A DNA stretch of 64,000 bases from Komagataeibacter sp. FNDCF1 (GTDB lineage Bacteria > Pseudomonadota > Alphaproteobacteria > Acetobacterales > Acetobacteraceae): positions 2,265,001-2,329,000 of the forward strand of contig NZ_JAIWOT010000001.1 in NCBI RefSeq assembly GCF_021295335.1, read 5' to 3'. Each line of letters begins with the position of its first letter. Position 1 is the first letter of the stretch. The notes beneath the pieces are model-generated. The model was not told where the DNA came from and made no database searches. It saw only the letters and a list, made by a program, of their open reading frames with translations. A program made the translations under genes and the position numbers. This document shows positions 1 through 8,276 of this stretch, one piece after another.

Positions 1-33
1 AGGCGGCATGCTCCGAAGCTTTTTGAAAAAGCC
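1..33. repeat. dispersed intergenic palindromic repeat, copy 1 (cut by window edge)
   Basis: The stretch contains a perfect short palindrome, GCTTTTT-G-AAAAAGC, just beyond the rlmB stop codon. A closely similar stretch occurs at 11907-11940, sharing the order GGC(A/G)GCAT, TCC, GAAGCTTTT and GAAAAA. Two similar copies in separate spacers point to a dispersed repeat family. From memory, such GAAGCTTTTT-type repeats are frequent in Komagataeibacter genomes. It may also help terminate rlmB transcription. Confidence 0.45.
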
Positions 34-38
34 CGCCC

Positions 39-890
39 TTAACGGTGGCGGAACATCTCATACAGGGCGACCGCCGCCGCATTGGATACGTTCAGGCTTT
101 CCATCCGGCTGTCCATGGCCAGGCCCGCAATCTCATCACAATGCTCACGTGTGAGCCGCCGCAGCCCGGCCCCTTCCGCCCCAAGCACCAGGGCCACGCG
201 GCGCTGGTGGAAGGACGCACCATCCAGCACCCCGCCCCCTGCATCCAGCCCTACGACCCACAGGCCACGGGATTTGAGCGCGTCCAGCACGCGGGACAGG
301 TTGACGACGCGGATCAGCGGCACGATTTCCAGCGCGCCGGAAGCCGCACGGGCCAGCGTGCCGGTTTCCTCGGGGGCATTGCGGTCCTGCATCACGACCG
401 CCACGGCCCCGAAGGCTGCCGCCGAACGCAGGATGGCACCGATATTGCGCGGGTCCGTGACCTGATCCAGCACAAGTACCGGCCCGGGCTGCTCCAGCAC
501 CGTATCCAGGTCTGGCGGGGTCAGCACGTCCACCAGCAGCGCCATGCCCTGATGCACCGCATCGGGGCCGCACAGCGTATCGAGCGCGCCGCGTTCGGTA
601 CGGACGGGCTGGATGGGAAAACCGCCTTCCAGCCGGGCGGCAAGCGTTTCCTGTGCCTCAGCCGTGACAAGAAGCTGGCGCAGTTTGCGTGCCGGGTTTT
701 CAAGCGCGGCCTGCACCGCATGCTGGCCGTACAGCCAGCACGTGCCACGCGGGGCGGAGGCAGCCCCGCGCCCCCCCCGACCACCCCGGTCGGATGCGGA
801 ACGCGGAGAGGAAGCGGACGGGCCTGCGGGCGGGCCTGCGGGCGGGCCTGCGGGCGGGCCGCCACGGCGGCGGGAAGGACGCATGTTCAT
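39..890 (-). CDS. rlmB: 23S rRNA (guanosine-2'-O-)-methyltransferase RlmB (SpoU/TrmH family)
   Basis: The 283-residue protein is a SPOUT-class methyltransferase, expected to 2'-O-methylate a guanosine of 23S rRNA (G2251 in E. coli) in the cytoplasm. A substrate-binding domain begins near residue 50 (WLYGQHAVQAAL). The SPOUT knot follows, with LDQVTDPRNIGAILRSA near residue 140, LVLGAEGAGLRR near 235 and MESLNVSNAAAVALYE near 262, which are the three SpoU motifs. The first 45 residues are a low-complexity basic tail with repeated GPPA units encoded by tandem 12-bp DNA repeats. The ATG at 890 precedes the tail. The conserved domain starts well downstream, so the true start could be later. Housekeeping gene at the core edge of the window. 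Confidence 0.93.
   Translation of the reverse strand: MNMRPSRRRGGPPAGPPAGPPAGPSASSPRSASDRGGRGGRGAASAPRGTCWLYGQHAVQAALENPARKLRQLLVTAEAQETLAARLEGGFPIQPVRTERGALDTLCGPDAVHQGMALLVDVLTPPDLDTVLEQPGPVLVLDQVTDPRNIGAILRSAAAFGAVAVVMQDRNAPEETGTLARAASGALEIVPLIRVVNLSRVLDALKSRGLWVVGLDAGGGVLDGASFHQRRVALVLGAEGAGLRRLTREHCDEIAGLAMDSRMESLNVSNAAAVALYEMFRHR
821..856. repeat. three perfect tandem 12-bp repeats inside rlmB
   Basis: The unit GGCCTGCGGGCG occurs three times head to tail, with a partial fourth copy to about 860. It is in frame and encodes the GPPA tetrapeptide repeat in the disordered N-terminal tail of RlmB. Because the unit is a multiple of three, copy-number change by slippage would lengthen or shorten the tail without a frameshift. 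Confidence 0.8.
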
Positions 891-1008
891 GATCGTTCTT
901 TAAGCCCAAGCACGGCCTGCGTCATTCCCCCAAACGCCGGTTGGATGAAGTTTTTCGCGCAAGGTTATTGACACCCCTCCCCATACCCCTTAATTACCGC
1001 GCCAACCC

Positions 1009-1094
1009 GGAGGGATGCCCGAGTGGCTAAAGGGGGCGGACTGTAAATCCGCTGGTGTACGCCTACGTTGGTTCGAATCCAACTCCCTCCACCA
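1009..1094 (+). tRNA. tRNA-Tyr (anticodon GTA)
   Basis: The acceptor stem GGAGGGA (1009-1015) pairs with TCCCTCC (1084-1090), followed by discriminator A and an encoded CCA (1092-1094). The anticodon GTA lies at 1043-1045 in the loop CTGTAAA, and the T-loop GGTTCGAATCC is intact. The 86-nt length with a long variable arm is that of a class II tRNA, as expected for bacterial tRNA-Tyr. It is followed at once by a terminator. Confidence 0.97.
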
Positions 1095-1128
1095 ACTCCC
1101 TTTCCCAGACAATCGCATCCTGTATCAG

Positions 1129-1152
1129 AACGCTGGTTCCCCGGCGTTTTTT
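1129..1152 (+). terminator. rho-independent terminator of tRNA-Tyr
   Basis: AACGCTGG (1129-1136) pairs with CCGGCGTT (1141-1148) through one G-U pair over a TTCC loop. A run of T (1147-1152) follows directly. It lies 35 nt after the tRNA and has the classic intrinsic terminator form. Confidence 0.75.
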
Positions 1153-1646
1153 GTGTTTCCGCTGTTCCTATTGTTCAATATTTGCATCAGGCAGCACCAG
1201 CAAACAGCGGGTATGCAACGGGTAAGAAATCCTTAGGGAGCGGGTAAGCCGGTACCACCGGCGGCTTCCGGCCCCGCGGGCAGGCCAGTGCCCATGCATC
1301 CCTGCCAGCACGGCCGGTTGACAGAATATCTTTCCATATAACAGTCCGTCGTGTGCCTGTGTCCGTCAGGATGCGGGCGGCATGCCGCATCGCATCGGGG
1401 AAGAAATCATGTCCCCCTGCGTCCAGCCCCGCTCTCCACACCTTACGGTCCCGTCTGGCTGATATCCGGGTTACCGGAAACCGGCCCGCTATTGGTCAGC
1501 CCGGAAACAGATACTGAAAATGTTGAGCATGGCGCCGCAGGTTTCAAGATCGTGTGAGACAGTATCCATTTTATTAATATTATGGAAACGTACCGGAATA
1601 TCAGACGCTCTACCCGATAAATGACAGCTGATCGGAAAGATGCAAG
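1153..1646. other. spacer with no convincing gene
   Basis: Between the tRNA terminator and the cupin gene only short open frames exist, without recognisable protein motifs. They overlap in several frames, as expected of high-GC non-coding DNA. The promoter of the cupin gene should lie in the AT-rich part around 1550-1620. I see no integrase and no obvious second copy of the tRNA 3' end. Confidence 0.5.
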
Positions 1647-2093
1647 ATGCCACGGTTCTCCCTACCACTGGCCTGCGGGTTCGTGCTTGCGCTGGCCAGC
1701 ACGACGGCCCATGCCCAGCAGGTTGCCTCCGGCCATCGGGATATCCTGCTCCAGGCCACCCATTCATGGAACGGAATGGCCTATGACAGATATCCCGCCA
1801 CCACGCCGGAATTGACCATGATCCGGCTGACCATTCCCGCCCATACCGCCCTGCCATGGCATACCCATCCGGTACCAAACGCGGGCTATGTGCTGGAAGG
1901 GCAGTTGACAATTCATGATCAGGCCAGTGGCAGGACGGAAACCTTCCATCAGGGTGAAGCGTTCGCGGAATCGGTCAATGACATCCACCGTGGTGAATCG
2001 GGGGATACCCGTACCGTGGTGCTGCTGACCTATGCCGCCACACCGGGCACCCCCACTTCCGTCCCGGCCAAGGGTGAAAAGCCTGAATACTGA
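1647..2093 (+). CDS. exported cupin-domain protein
   Basis: A 148-residue protein with a cleavable Sec signal peptide: a hydrophobic segment at residues 5-20 ending ...TTAHAQQ, with cleavage likely after AHA. The mature part is one small cupin barrel. Cupin motif 1 is visible as LPWHTHPVPNAGYVLEG near residues 68-85, whose HxH pair can bind metal. Motif 2 is weaker (FHQGEAFAES ... IHRGES). Exported single-domain cupins are usually annotated only at family level, and neither enzyme activity nor sensing can be assigned from sequence. It is transcribed alone, divergent from nothing, and followed by the c-di-GMP gene about 230 bp downstream. No link with the neighbouring betaine genes is visible. 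Confidence 0.75.
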   Translation: MPRFSLPLACGFVLALASTTAHAQQVASGHRDILLQATHSWNGMAYDRYPATTPELTMIRLTIPAHTALPWHTHPVPNAGYVLEGQLTIHDQASGRTETFHQGEAFAESVNDIHRGESGDTRTVVLLTYAATPGTPTSVPAKGEKPEY

Positions 2094-2322
2094 TCCCGCC
2101 GCATTATCATCAGATAAATCCGTATTGGCATGGGTTGCAGCCGCCACCAGTCAAAAAGGCGTTATGACATGTAAAACGAAATGGGTCGGCAGCCACAAAG
2201 CTGCCGCATTATTGTTAATGATTTATTGACAGTTCCTGTCATCTTGCATCCCCTGCCATTCCCGTTCATGTGCTTCGGCCTGTTTTGTCCGGGCCTGCCA
2301 GTATATTGTGAAAGATACGACC

Positions 2323-4866
2323 ATGTCGGACATCACACGGATTTCTTCCTCCCTGCTGGAGAAACTGCCGCTGGCCGTCATGCTGGCCGATGTCTCGGGC
2401 AGGATTGTCTACAGCAACAGCAGCGCCACGCGCATGACCGGCTACGATCCCGCCGATCGGGACGGGACATGGCTTGGCCGCCTGTTTCCCGAACAGATGC
2501 AGCCAACGGATACCCCGGCCGCATGGACCGCTCCGGTAACCCCGGTGGGACCGGACTGCGACACGCCGCAGGGACGCTGCGCCACCCTGCGCCGCAGGGA
2601 CGGGCTGGGCGTGCCCGTACGCCTGTGGCGCGAGGGGCTGGAATGGGAAGGCACGCTATATGAGCTGATCGCACTTCATGACCGAACGGCGGAAGAACAG
2701 GCACGCGAGGATGCGGCCATAAGCGCCCTGATCATGCATGCGACCGACCGGGGCATTCTGGTGCTCGACCCGCAATACCGCATCACCCATGCCAACAGGG
2801 CCATCACCAGCCTGCTGGGCATCGGGCCGGATGCCCTGCACAACGCACCCTTCGGCACGCTCCTGTCCGGTGCGGAGCGCGATATCGAAACCCTGCGCCA
2901 GTTCCGCCAGCATCTCTCCCGCCGCACGGGTTTCGAACTGGATGTACAGACCCGTGGCCCGCAGGGCATGGATTTGTGGCTACGCTGTGCGGTAACCCCG
3001 CATTACGCGGCGGATGGCAAACTGGCGGATATCATTGTCGTCCTGCATGACATTACCCATGACCGCCAACTCCGTAACCTGCAGCGCGATGTGGTGGAAG
3101 CGCTGACGGATCAGTTTTCCCTGCGCGAAATGCTGGATTTCATGTGTCGCCGTATCGAACTGATCGCACCCGACTGCATGGCGGTGGTCATGTTGAGCAC
3201 GGGCGCCATCCTGCATGCCGGCGGCCATGGCGGCATTCCCATGCCTGTACTGCAGGCGTTCGAGGGCCTGGAAGCCAGCACGGCGGGCGGCGCATGCGGC
3301 ACCGCCATCGCCACGGCGGAAGAAGTGGTCATACCCGATTTCGGGCAGGAAACACGCTGGCCCGCATTGCGTGCGGTCGCATGCCAGCACGGGCTGGCAG
3401 CGGAATGGGCGGTGCCCATCATCCTGCGCAATGGCGAGGTGGCGGGCAGCTTCTCACTCTATTTCCGCAAGCCCGGCCAGCCGGACAGGTGGCACCGGCG
3501 CATTGTCAATGCCTGCGTGCATCTGGCCATGCTGGCCGTGGAGCAGCAGCGCAGCCGTGAATCCATTATCCGCCTGTCCTATTCCGACCGGCTGACCAGC
3601 CTGCCCAACCGCGCATGGCTCAACCGGCGCATGCTTGAACTGGCCGCACGCCCCCCCGCCGTACCGCTGAGTGTCATGATCATCGACCTCGACCGGTTCC
3701 GCAAGATCGTGCAGGCCTTGGGGCAGGGCCGTGCTGACCAGCTTCTGCTGGAATTCGCCAGCCGCCTGCGCCACGGCATTGTGGGGCGCGATGTCCTGAT
3801 CCGTACCGAAGGCGACGAATTTGTCGTACTGACCGAAGAAAGCAGCGGCGACATCACCCTGCTGGCCGAACGGATCATCCACAACCTGGAAGAACCCTTC
3901 AGTGTTGACGGCATCCCGGTCAGCATGTCCGGCAGCATCGGCATCAGCACCCATGAAGATGGCCAGGACATGGAGGAACTGCTGCGCCAGGCCTACACCG
4001 CCCTGGCACAGGCCAAGAAGGCGGGGCGGTGCTGCTACCGCTTCTTCCACCCCTCCATGAACCGGCAGGCGGATGACCATGTCATCCTTGCTTCCGCATT
4101 GCGTGAAGCCATTGCCGATAACAGGCTGACCCTTGTCTACCAGCCGCAGGTCGACCTGCGCACGGGGGAACTGCACGGGGTGGAAGCCCTCTCGCGCTGG
4201 ACCGACCCGGTACTGGGCATGGTCTCGCCCGGGCGCTTCATTCCAGTGGCGGAAGAAACCGGCCAGATCCGTGAACTGGGCATATGGTCGCTGCGCGTTG
4301 CATGCGAACAGATGGCAGACTGGATCGCACGCGGCATTACGGTACCGACGATATCGGTCAACCTCTCCGCCATCCAGTTCCAGGATCCCGAACTGGTCAG
4401 CCAGCTTGCCACCATCCTGCACCAGACCGGCGTACCGCCGGAGCGGCTGATCGTGGAACTGACCGAAACGGCGATGATCGAGAACTTCGACCAGACCGTG
4501 ACAACCGCCACCGCCATCCGCAATCTTGGCATCGGGCTGTCCATGGATGATTTCGGCACCGGCTATTCCAGCCTGTCCAATCTTGCCAGCCTGCCCATAA
4601 GCGAGGTCAAGATCGACCGCAGCTTCATGAATGGTTTCGGCAGTACCGGCAATGTGCGGCAGGTAGTGACCGCCATCATCCGCATCGGCCACACGCTGGG
4701 CATGACCGTGATTGCCGAAGGGGTGGAGGAAGCCGAACAGTGCAGCCAGTTGCGCGAGATCGGCTGTGACGTGATCCAGGGTTACTATTTCGGTCGCCCC
4801 ATGGACACGTCATCACTTGACAGGTGGATCAGCGCGCGCAGGGCCGCACCCGCTGAGGTTGCCTGA
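2323..4866 (+). CDS. PAS-PAS-GAF-GGDEF-EAL cyclic-di-GMP signalling protein
   Basis: An approximately 847-residue cytoplasmic sensor with no membrane segment. In order: PAS1 (about 10-110), PAS2 (about 130-250), GAF (about 265-415), GGDEF (about 425-580) and EAL (about 590-835). The GGDEF signature reads RTEGDEFVVL, so the first Gly is Glu, and the upstream DLDRF segment lacks the usual asparagine-aspartate pair. Diguanylate cyclase activity is therefore doubtful. The EAL domain keeps GVEALSRW, SVNLSAIQF, IVELTETAMI, DDFGTGYSS, KIDRSF and VIAEGVE, so phosphodiesterase activity is likely. This layout resembles the PdeA/Dgc proteins that tune cellulose synthesis in Komagataeibacter, but identity with those is not shown. 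The ATG at 2323 was chosen; an in-frame GTG at 2308 would add five residues. Confidence 0.88.
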   Translation: MSDITRISSSLLEKLPLAVMLADVSGRIVYSNSSATRMTGYDPADRDGTWLGRLFPEQMQPTDTPAAWTAPVTPVGPDCDTPQGRCATLRRRDGLGVPVRLWREGLEWEGTLYELIALHDRTAEEQAREDAAISALIMHATDRGILVLDPQYRITHANRAITSLLGIGPDALHNAPFGTLLSGAERDIETLRQFRQHLSRRTGFELDVQTRGPQGMDLWLRCAVTPHYAADGKLADIIVVLHDITHDRQLRNLQRDVVEALTDQFSLREMLDFMCRRIELIAPDCMAVVMLSTGAILHAGGHGGIPMPVLQAFEGLEASTAGGACGTAIATAEEVVIPDFGQETRWPALRAVACQHGLAAEWAVPIILRNGEVAGSFSLYFRKPGQPDRWHRRIVNACVHLAMLAVEQQRSRESIIRLSYSDRLTSLPNRAWLNRRMLELAARPPAVPLSVMIIDLDRFRKIVQALGQGRADQLLLEFASRLRHGIVGRDVLIRTEGDEFVVLTEESSGDITLLAERIIHNLEEPFSVDGIPVSMSGSIGISTHEDGQDMEELLRQAYTALAQAKKAGRCCYRFFHPSMNRQADDHVILASALREAIADNRLTLVYQPQVDLRTGELHGVEALSRWTDPVLGMVSPGRFIPVAEETGQIRELGIWSLRVACEQMADWIARGITVPTISVNLSAIQFQDPELVSQLATILHQTGVPPERLIVELTETAMIENFDQTVTTATAIRNLGIGLSMDDFGTGYSSLSNLASLPISEVKIDRSFMNGFGSTGNVRQVVTAIIRIGHTLGMTVIAEGVEEAEQCSQLREIGCDVIQGYYFGRPMDTSSLDRWISARRAAPAEVA

Positions 4867-4885
4867 GGGGCAGCCCCCGCCGGCA

Positions 4886-6265
4886 TTACTGCTGGCGGAA
4901 GCGGTATATCCGGAATGAAAAAAGCACCAGCAGGGACAGATAGAGCGCCGAGCCGATACCGACATTCAGGTTAACCGCATGCGCCATGGCGTCGCGCACG
5001 CCATCACCCGGCCGGATCAGGCGCGCGGTTTCGGCAATCAGGGTAGGCGCCAGCGCGCCCGGCAGGCTCAGGCACAGAAACTGCAGCGCGAACATGCGTC
5101 CCATGAAGCGACCGGGCGTAATAGCCGCGATGGCGACGTAGTAAGAGGCATTGATGGTGCCCTGCAGCGTGAACATCATGCCGATCAGCGTAAAAATGGC
5201 GGCATGCGTACTGACATGCAGGATCAGCGTCTGCACGAAAGCCATCAGCGCACTGGCAACAAGGGTAATGCGGATGGCCGCGTCCGGGCCGGCGCGCCGG
5301 GTAATCATATCCACCAGCGCACCACCGCCCAACGTGCCGACCAGGCTCATCGCAATGCCCAGCGTGCCGATCATGTGCCCGATTTCCGCTTCCGGGATGG
5401 TCCAGCTTTCCGTCAGGACCGATGGCGTCCACAAAAATCCGGCATTCGGGACCGACCATACGACGCTATAGGCCAGCGATGGCCAGTACAGCCACCAGTA
5501 CTGCCGCAGGAACGTAAAGGTCTCCGCGATACTGGCCGGTGTGGCGTCGGGCGTGCCGGGCGGGTTTTCAGGTGGTTGCGCGCGGGGTGGTTCGTCAATC
5601 AGCAGGATCAGGGCCGTCAGTGGCAGGGTGCACAGTCCCGGCAGCGCCAGAACGATCTGCCATGGCCGGAAATGGCCGATAATGGGCCAGCCGGCAAAAA
5701 AACCGTGGTCCGCCGCATGGATCAGGCTGCCGCTGAGATAGAAGCTGATACCGCTGCCCAGCGAAAAGAAACCCCAGTACAGGCTGAAGGGGATGCCACG
5801 CCGTTCAGGCGGGAACACGTCACGCAGGATGGACTGGGAAGCGGGCTTGAGCACGCCATCAGCCACGGCCCCGCCAGCGCGCGCGGCAAAAAGCGGCCAG
5901 AAGCTGCGCGCCAGCCCGCTGGTAAGCGACATGGCCGCCCATATGCACCCCGTGCCGAACAGGAGCCGCCTGCGGCTGAACATGTCAACAAGGATACCCG
6001 CGGGCACGAGCACAAGGGTGGATACCGCCATGCTGGCAAAACCAAGCAGGAAGCTTGCTTCCACATGTGAAAGGGCAAGATCCCGCCGGATACGGTCCAC
6101 CACAAGGGTAAGACCACCCTGATCCACCGAATCCATTAACGAAAACAGGCAGAGCACACACAGAATGGTAACAGGATGGGCGGCCAGCCGCCGGCGCAGG
6201 GAGGCGCGCGGCGGCACGGCCTGCCGCACGGGGGTATCAACGGGGGGAACATCCACCCTTCCCAT
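4886..6265 (-). CDS. MFS transporter of the BBOX/HD operon
   Basis: A 459-residue, roughly 12-helix major facilitator protein of the inner membrane. The loop 2-3 signature appears as GILVDMFSRRRLLFG near residue 92, and there is a hydrophilic central loop near residues 225-250 (DEPPRAQPPENP). It is the last gene of the minus-strand operon that starts at 9437. Its ATG overlaps the stop codon of the 59-residue membrane protein by one base (TGATG), suggesting translational coupling. The context implies uptake or efflux of the substrate or product of the two dioxygenases, most likely a small quaternary amine, but the sequence does not prove substrate. It is clearly not a BCCT-type betaine carrier. 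Confidence 0.85.
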   Translation of the reverse strand: MGRVDVPPVDTPVRQAVPPRASLRRRLAAHPVTILCVLCLFSLMDSVDQGGLTLVVDRIRRDLALSHVEASFLLGFASMAVSTLVLVPAGILVDMFSRRRLLFGTGCIWAAMSLTSGLARSFWPLFAARAGGAVADGVLKPASQSILRDVFPPERRGIPFSLYWGFFSLGSGISFYLSGSLIHAADHGFFAGWPIIGHFRPWQIVLALPGLCTLPLTALILLIDEPPRAQPPENPPGTPDATPASIAETFTFLRQYWWLYWPSLAYSVVWSVPNAGFLWTPSVLTESWTIPEAEIGHMIGTLGIAMSLVGTLGGGALVDMITRRAGPDAAIRITLVASALMAFVQTLILHVSTHAAIFTLIGMMFTLQGTINASYYVAIAAITPGRFMGRMFALQFLCLSLPGALAPTLIAETARLIRPGDGVRDAMAHAVNLNVGIGSALYLSLLVLFSFRIYRFRQQ

Positions 6266-6444
6266 CAGCGGGCCGACGCCACAACGGTCTGCCCGCCCCG
6301 TACGGGATCATGATGCACACCCAGTGGCAATGCGGTCGTGACGCAGATTCCGCCAATCAGCACCAGCACGGCCACAAGTTCGGCAAGGCACAGCACCGTA
6401 CGGCGGAAAAACGGCGGAGCGACCGGGGGCCGGGGCTGCCGCAT
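6265..6444 (-). CDS. 59-residue single-pass membrane protein coupled to the MFS gene
   Basis: A small protein beginning MRQPRPPVAPPFFRR, with one predicted membrane helix at about residues 16-38 (VLCLAELVAVLVLIGGI) and a short soluble tail. It starts 4 nt after the stop of the dioxygenase gene and overlaps the MFS start by one base, so it is embedded in the operon at both ends. An in-frame ATG at 6561 would put its first 39 codons inside the dioxygenase gene and is unlikely. No family is recognised. The gene order suggests an accessory subunit or stabiliser of the transporter; that role is inference. Confidence 0.6.
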   Translation of the reverse strand: MRQPRPPVAPPFFRRTVLCLAELVAVLVLIGGICVTTALPLGVHHDPVRGGQTVVASAR

Positions 6445-6448
6445 GGCC

Positions 6449-7699
6449 CTAGGCCCCCTGTCGGGACAGGATACGGTATTTCGAGTTGACTTCATCGCGG
6501 TCCACATAGACCCCCTGCAGGTGCCGTGGGCCGCTCTGCGGGTCGAATTCGCGGCGCGCATGCATGACGCGACGATTGTCGAAAACCCACATGTCCCCCG
6601 GTGAAAGCCTGCGCTCGATCCTGAAGCGGGGCTCCCGTGTCATGGCCTGGAACTGGCGCAGGGCCGCATAGATCGCGGGCATGCGCGCGGTTGGCGCATC
6701 GATCGGTCCGCGCAGGAAATTGGCGAAACGGATTTCACTGACTTCGCCCATCGCATCCAGCGCGACAGGTGGCGCGGACCAGCGGTAATCCGTATGGGCG
6801 TCCCGGTTCCAGAACGTCATCCGGGTCTGTGTCAGGGTGGCGAAATGTTCGGGATGTTCATGCCGCAGCGCCTGGGCAATGGCAAAGCCATCGACAAAGA
6901 TGCTTTCGCCGCCCGTCGCATCGTTGACAAGACAGTGCAGGAACTGGAACCCCGGCTGCAGTTCACGTGTCGGCAGATCGGTATGGGGTGGCAGGTTGAC
7001 CGATGTATAGGCGGCACTGTCGGGTGTCGGCTTGGATTTTACATCGAAGACACGACCGAAATTCGTCTCCCGGATATGGGAAATGCGGTGCGCGGGACCA
7101 AGCAGGCTGTCCGGCTGCGTGGGCACGCCAGAAACCAGTGTCAGCCCCGATGTCCGCAATGCCGCAAGCCATGCCCGCAGTGCCGCGTCATCATGCATGA
7201 TGGCATCGTGATCGAATGTCTGGAGCCCGTCCGCATGCTCCGCCCCCCAGATGAAGGGCTGCCCGGCCATGGCGCGGCGTTCGGCGCGGGAGACATCATC
7301 GGTGGCGTGGGCGCGCAGCCAGCCCGCGGGGTAGGCGCTGCGATGCCCGTCGGACCAGACGACATCCAGCGTCGGGCCATCCACGGTATCGGACACCGCG
7401 CTGGGCGCGGCACTGGCCGAGATGGACACTGACTGCACGGACAGGTCCGCCGGTGCATCGACGATCTCGAACACCTGCTCGCGCGTCAGCGGCAGGGTGC
7501 ACAGCGTGCATGGGCAGTTGTCACGCAGGAAAAACGGGTTGAACCGCGTCTGCCGCCCGTCGCTCCATCGCAGGTCGATGTCGCCATCGCTCACATCCGC
7601 CGCCATGATGGTGTGATCGGTCATGAAGGGACGCCAGTCCACGACAATGCGGACCGGGTCGCGGCCGGTCGTCTCCGGTGGGGTCAGGGTCAGGCTCAC
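6449..7699 (-). CDS. gamma-butyrobetaine dioxygenase-like Fe(II)/2-oxoglutarate oxygenase (zinc-site type)
   Basis: About 416 residues, two domains as in human BBOX1. The N-terminal domain has the zinc site LRDNCPCTLC (Cys62, 64, 67) and a later His118. The C-terminal TauD-type barrel has iron ligands HTD (His238, Asp240) and His379 in RVMHARREF, and ends PRHLQGVYVDRDEV, close to the human sequence. Positions that form the trimethylammonium cage in BBOX1 are aromatic here (Phe213, Phe217, Tyr230). The likely reaction is hydroxylation of gamma-butyrobetaine to L-carnitine, or of a related trimethylammonium compound. The GTG at 7699 is preferred because it overlaps the upstream TGA (GTGA) and has AGGA ten bases before it; ATG at 7624 is an alternative. 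Middle gene of a five-gene operon; carnitine catabolic genes lie nearby. Confidence 0.85.
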   Translation of the reverse strand: MSLTLTPPETTGRDPVRIVVDWRPFMTDHTIMAADVSDGDIDLRWSDGRQTRFNPFFLRDNCPCTLCTLPLTREQVFEIVDAPADLSVQSVSISASAAPSAVSDTVDGPTLDVVWSDGHRSAYPAGWLRAHATDDVSRAERRAMAGQPFIWGAEHADGLQTFDHDAIMHDDAALRAWLAALRTSGLTLVSGVPTQPDSLLGPAHRISHIRETNFGRVFDVKSKPTPDSAAYTSVNLPPHTDLPTRELQPGFQFLHCLVNDATGGESIFVDGFAIAQALRHEHPEHFATLTQTRMTFWNRDAHTDYRWSAPPVALDAMGEVSEIRFANFLRGPIDAPTARMPAIYAALRQFQAMTREPRFRIERRLSPGDMWVFDNRRVMHARREFDPQSGPRHLQGVYVDRDEVNSKYRILSRQGA

Positions 7700-8262
7700 G
7701 GGCGCATTCCTGTCTTTGTATGCGCACCCCATGCGGGGCGGGTGAAAATACGGTTCAGGGCAGGCATGAAGGCTTCCAGCGGCATGGTGTCGTAATCCGG
7801 ATCAAACGCCTTCTGGTCCCACTGATCGGTAAAGACTGCCGTGCGTTCAAAGGCGGGATGACCACGATAGGCCTCACGCGCATTCGGGTTGCCGCCAAAA
7901 TACTGGGCGTAATAATAACCCTGGAATTCCTCGTGATGTTTCACGAGCCATGTATTTTCCGGTGAGAGGTAGGGTGCAACCATGGTCGCGGCAAAGGGGC
8001 CATGATTGTTGGGGGCCAGGGCATCGCCAATGTCATGAATCAGCGCGCAGACAACCGTTTCCTCATCCGCGCCGGCACGGAAGGCACGGGTCGCGGTCTG
8101 GAGACAGTGGACATACCGGTCAACCGGATACCCCAGGTCAAGGGTGCGCAGCAGCTTCAGGGCGGATACGATATGACCGACCACCTCATGCTGGAAGCGA
8201 TCGAATTTCTCGCCAATCGGCTTCCAGTCCGCTGCCGTGGCTTCATCGAAACTGCGGAACAT
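7696..8262 (-). CDS. HD-domain mixed-valent diiron oxygenase-like protein (PhnZ/TmpB-like)
   Basis: A 188-residue single HD domain. Probable metal ligands are His52, His76-Asp77, His87, His109 or His110, and Asp149 in WDQKAF. The spacing of 24 between the first His and the HD pair equals that in PhnZ (His34, His58-Asp59), and the WD at the end matches PhnZ Asp161. PhnZ and TmpB oxidatively split the C-P bond of 1-hydroxyphosphonates. In TmpA/TmpB the partner is a BBOX-like oxygenase that hydroxylates 2-trimethylammonioethylphosphonate, giving glycine betaine. Here the gene sits between two BBOX-like genes and overlaps one of them, matching that logic. PhnZ residues Tyr24 and Glu27 fall at Asp42 and Tyr45 by ungapped spacing, so the substrate differs from PhnZ's. 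An HD phosphohydrolase is the alternative. Start with AAGGAAG ribosome-binding site. Confidence 0.72.
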   Translation of the reverse strand: MFRSFDEATAADWKPIGEKFDRFQHEVVGHIVSALKLLRTLDLGYPVDRYVHCLQTATRAFRAGADEETVVCALIHDIGDALAPNNHGPFAATMVAPYLSPENTWLVKHHEEFQGYYYAQYFGGNPNAREAYRGHPAFERTAVFTDQWDQKAFDPDYDTMPLEAFMPALNRIFTRPAWGAHTKTGMRP

Positions 8263-8276
8263 GACGCTTTTCTTCC

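Noticed and set aside
1009-4866. Integration of a genomic island at tRNA-Tyr
   Set aside because: Accessory genes do begin after the tRNA, but I found no integrase, no direct repeat of the tRNA 3' end and a normal terminator directly behind the tRNA.
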